Shown: in pieces, positions 22,512 through 24,371 of the stretch
Position numbering within the stretch: position 1 is the first letter of the stretch
Layout of the letters: each line of letters begins with the position of its first letter
Assembly (NCBI GenBank): GCA_003561495.1
Contig: PWWM01000007.1
Span: 1-24,371 of the forward strand
Source of the DNA: Gammaproteobacteria bacterium
GTDB lineage: Bacteria; Pseudomonadota; Gammaproteobacteria; Xanthomonadales; Wenzhouxiangellaceae
DNA length: 24,371 nt
Direction of reading: 5' to 3'
Notes under the pieces: generated by a model
Seen by the model: only the letters and a program-made list of their open reading frames with translations
What the model was told of the DNA's origin: nothing
Databases searched by the model: none
Translations under genes and position numbers: made by a program

Positions 22512-23852
22512 CTACTCAAGGGTTTCGTCGATGGTGACCTGGACTTCGGCGACGTCGTAGATAGACAAAGGCCCGGCCTGGCCCTGGAGGTCGCCGGGGC
22601 GGGCCTCGGGTTGGCCATGCATGGAGACTCTGGCGGTCACGATGATATCGGGGTGGTTGCTCAGGCTCATGCCTTCGAGCATGGCGTCATTGTCGCTGAA
22701 TCCAAAACGGGCCGGCAAATCGGCCACGCTCAATCGACGGACCGCCAGTGGAGTCGGCGGGCCATCTGCGGCCCGGGCGGTGACGAATACCGTCTCACGG
22801 CCTTCAAGGTTGTTGGCCAGGTCGGAGCTGATCGCGACCTGCACGGGAAGTACCGGTCCCTCGTCGGGAGTGGCTGGTGGCGCCGGTTCGGACGGCTCAT
22901 CGATGGGCGGATGGCCCTCTGGCAAACCTGTGCCGCGAGTGCCGGCGACCGCTGGAGGAGACTCAAGCGTCGGATGCCCGTCGGGAAGAGGTTGTGGGGT
23001 GGTCGGACTGGGTTGCGCAGGAAGAGTGGGATGCCCTTCCGGCAACCCACGGGTGTCCCGTTCACCAGCGTCCGGACCGCCCGCAATCATCTGCTGGCGG
23101 GCGCGCTGCAACTGGACTTGAACGGAGTTCTTGACACTGCCGGGCTCAAGCAGGCCCTCCAGGCGTTGCCAGTAGCGCACGGCGTTGGCCATGTCGCCGG
23201 CCTGGAATGCGCCGATTCCGAGCAGCCACAGTGCCTTCTGGTTTTCCGGATCCGAGGAGATGGCCCGGGCCAGCAGGCGCCTCGCTTCGGATGGCATGGC
23301 TCCGCCTCGAGATGCAAACAGCAGCGTTTCGGCCAGTTCGACCTGGATGAAGGGGCCCTCGTCACCTGCTTCGTACAAGGCCCTTCGGAACGCATGTTCG
23401 GCCGAAGAAAACTCCTGGATATCCTTGTAAATCATGCCGAGTCGCACCCAATTGTCGACATCGTGAGGGTTGCGTTCGATGGCATGGGCCAGTTCGGTCA
23501 TGCTGGCACGAATTTCCTCGACCTGGGTCCCACTGGGGGTCAGTCCCTCCGGACTGCCGACATGGCGGTACATCAGGACCGTGGCCAGCGGTACGACCAG
23601 CGCCAATACCAGCACGACCCCTACACCGACACCCTTGCTGTCGGAGCCTGTTTGCTCAAGGGCGGCTTTGAGACGCGCCTTGCGCTGACGCAGGTCTTCG
23701 GGGTCGAGTTGGTCGGTCAGTTCATCAAGGGCACGAAGCTGACGGTGAATTCGGTTGGCTTCGGGATTGGAGCTTCTGACCAGTGGGGTCAGAACGAAGC
23801 CGAGCGCGATCAATACCGCGATCAACGCGGCGACGATAAAAGCTGTGGTCAT
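22512..23852 (-). CDS. ccmI: CcmI-like cytochrome c maturation protein (TPR)
   Basis: This 446-residue protein has two N-terminal membrane spans (about 4-24 and 75-95) around a cytoplasmic helix-rich loop, then periplasmic TPR repeats (about 110-260, with DNWVRLGMIYKDIQEFSSAEHAFRRAL). A Pro-rich linker carries three LP[E/D]GHP repeats, followed by a C-terminal beta domain (LPVQVAISSDLANNLEGRETVFVTAR). CcmI presents apocytochrome c to the CcmF/CcmH haem lyase. ATG 23852 overlaps the ccmH stop (ATGA), which fixes the start. The 32 haem sites encoded next door make maturation demand obvious, but ccm genes serve all c-type cytochromes. Confidence 0.9.
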   Translation of the reverse strand: MTTAFIVAALIAVLIALGFVLTPLVRSSNPEANRIHRQLRALDELTDQLDPEDLRQRKARLKAALEQTGSDSKGVGVGVVLVLALVVPLATVLMYRHVGSPEGLTPSGTQVEEIRASMTELAHAIERNPHDVDNWVRLGMIYKDIQEFSSAEHAFRRALYEAGDEGPFIQVELAETLLFASRGGAMPSEARRLLARAISSDPENQKALWLLGIGAFQAGDMANAVRYWQRLEGLLEPGSVKNSVQVQLQRARQQMIAGGPDAGERDTRGLPEGHPTLPAQPSPTTPQPLPDGHPTLESPPAVAGTRGTGLPEGHPPIDEPSEPAPPATPDEGPVLPVQVAISSDLANNLEGRETVFVTARAADGPPTPLAVRRLSVADLPARFGFSDNDAMLEGMSLSNHPDIIVTARVSMHGQPEARPGDLQGQAGPLSIYDVAEVQVTIDETLE

Positions 23853-24371
23853 TGCAGGGCCTGTTGTCTGCGTCGAATGACAATGATTACGCCGATCAGG
23901 CTTCCAAGCAGAAGCACAATGGGACCGGCCCATAGAAGAAGTGTATGACCAGCCAGTGGCGGTCGATACAGGACGAAATCGCCGTAGCGGTCAACCATGA
24001 AACTGCGGATTTCCATATCGGAACGGCCGTCCTGGATCATGTGAAAAATCTCGCGGCGCAGGTCACGGGCCAACGGCACATCCGACTCAGCCAGCGACTC
24101 GTTCTGACAAACCGTGCAGCGCAACTCAGAAGTCAAGGAACGAAAACGCGCCCGCTCGACCTCGCTGCGAAAATCCAGCGGCTCGATCCGAGAAAATCGC
24201 TGCTCGTCCTGTGCCTCGGGACTGGCCTGGGCCAGCAGTGTGCCGGGAACGGCCAGCAGCAGTGCGGCCAGGAGAAGGCAGGGGAGACGGAAGACGGAAG
24301 ACGGAAGACGGAAGACGGAAGACGAGAGAAGGGCAAGACCTACCTTTCCGTAAACCGTAAACCGTAAACCG
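23849..24371 (-). CDS. ccmH: CcmH cytochrome c maturation thiol-disulfide protein (5' end beyond window)
   Basis: The redox motif LRCTVCQN and its continuation (ESLAESDVPLARDLRREI, MVDRYGDFVLYRPP) are diagnostic of CcmH/CycL, which reduces apocytochrome cysteines and works with CcmF. One membrane span lies near the C-terminus (LLLWAGPIVLLLGSLIGVIIVI). A signal-like segment LPCLLLAALLLAVPGTLLAQA lies upstream of the domain. The frame remains open to the right edge with no ATG, GTG or TTG before the signal segment, so the start is probably outside. The stretch just before the signal is encoded by heptanucleotide repeats reading VFRLPSS. Overlaps ccmI by four bases. Confidence 0.85.
   Translation of the reverse strand, partial: GLRFTVYGKVGLALLSSSVFRLPSSVFRLPCLLLAALLLAVPGTLLAQASPEAQDEQRFSRIEPLDFRSEVERARFRSLTSELRCTVCQNESLAESDVPLARDLRREIFHMIQDGRSDMEIRSFMVDRYGDFVLYRPPLAGHTLLLWAGPIVLLLGSLIGVIIVIRRRQQALQ
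24290..24324. repeat. Heptanucleotide tandem repeat (GAAGACG x5)
   Basis: Five perfect head-to-tail copies of GAAGACG (24290-24324) are preceded by a degenerate copy. Three units make 21 bases, so on the minus strand the repeat reads VFRLPSS in the open ccmH frame. A change of one unit shifts that frame. Confidence 0.9.
24351..24371. repeat. Heptanucleotide tandem repeat (TAAACCG x3, continues beyond edge)
   Basis: Three perfect copies of TAAACCG run to the window end; the array may continue. It is a second, unrelated 7-base unit only 26 bases from the GAAGACG array. Confidence 0.85.

Noticed and set aside
22509..23948. 479-residue plus-strand open frame opposite ccmI
   Set aside because: ccmI shows TPR and membrane segments and a coupled start with ccmH; the plus frame shows no family features.
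24290..24371. CRISPR-like array
   Set aside because: The units are 7 bases long with no spacers, so these are simple tandem repeats.

Overview
The window reads as a bacterial chromosome segment, most likely from a gammaproteobacterium. The evidence is the GC-rich coding bias, the Isp-type [NiFe] hydrogenase layout known from purple sulfur bacteria, the Shewanella-like MtrC/MtrA/MtrB order, Ccm system I cytochrome c maturation genes and FNR/Anr-like sites. The genus cannot be read from the sequence alone.

Layout. 1-1916 (-): TonB-dependent receptor, cut by the left edge, with a near-perfect NikR operator and an FNR-like box at its promoter. 2130-2600 (-): nikR. 2731-4053 (+): a thioredoxin/CcdA-like fusion. 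4068-4217: a paired REP-like inverted repeat between convergent genes. 4219-5374 (-): hypB and hypA, overlapping. 5543-11295 (+): a compact hydrogenase operon in the order maturation protease, HupH-like protein, small subunit, Isp1, Isp2, large subunit. 11396-12286 (+): a UbiA/MenA-like prenyltransferase. 12339-12516: a 178-bp element with terminal inverted repeats. 12587-15327 (-): two overlapping ArsA/GET3-type ATPases behind a NapC/NirT tetraheme quinol dehydrogenase. 15501-16382 (-): two small periplasmic tetraheme cytochromes. 16672-22444 (+): an OmcA/MtrC-type decaheme cytochrome, an MtrA/DmsE-type decaheme cytochrome and an MtrB/PioB-type porin. 22512 to the right edge (-): ccmI and ccmH.

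How the genes may work together (inference). A nickel branch (receptor, NikR, HypA, HypB) supplies and regulates metal for a periplasmic membrane-anchored hydrogenase. Isp1/Isp2 link the hydrogenase to the membrane quinone pool. A NapC-type protein can oxidise quinol and pass electrons to small tetraheme carriers, and an MtrCAB-like conduit can carry them across the outer membrane. The five cytochromes contribute 32 CxxCH haem sites, which fits the adjacent ccm genes and the thioredoxin/CcdA protein. The window could therefore encode an almost complete H2-to-extracellular-acceptor chain, or the reverse. FNR-like boxes at the nickel and hydrogenase promoters, and a small subunit without the extra cysteines of O2-tolerant enzymes, both point to expression without oxygen.

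Main unexplained items: the paired ArsA/GET3 ATPases (one lacking the signature lysine) next to a cytochrome gene; an MtrC-like protein with no lipobox; heptanucleotide tandem repeats that run through the coding frame at the start of ccmH; the 178-bp hairpin element; and the shared FNR/NikR promoter architecture.
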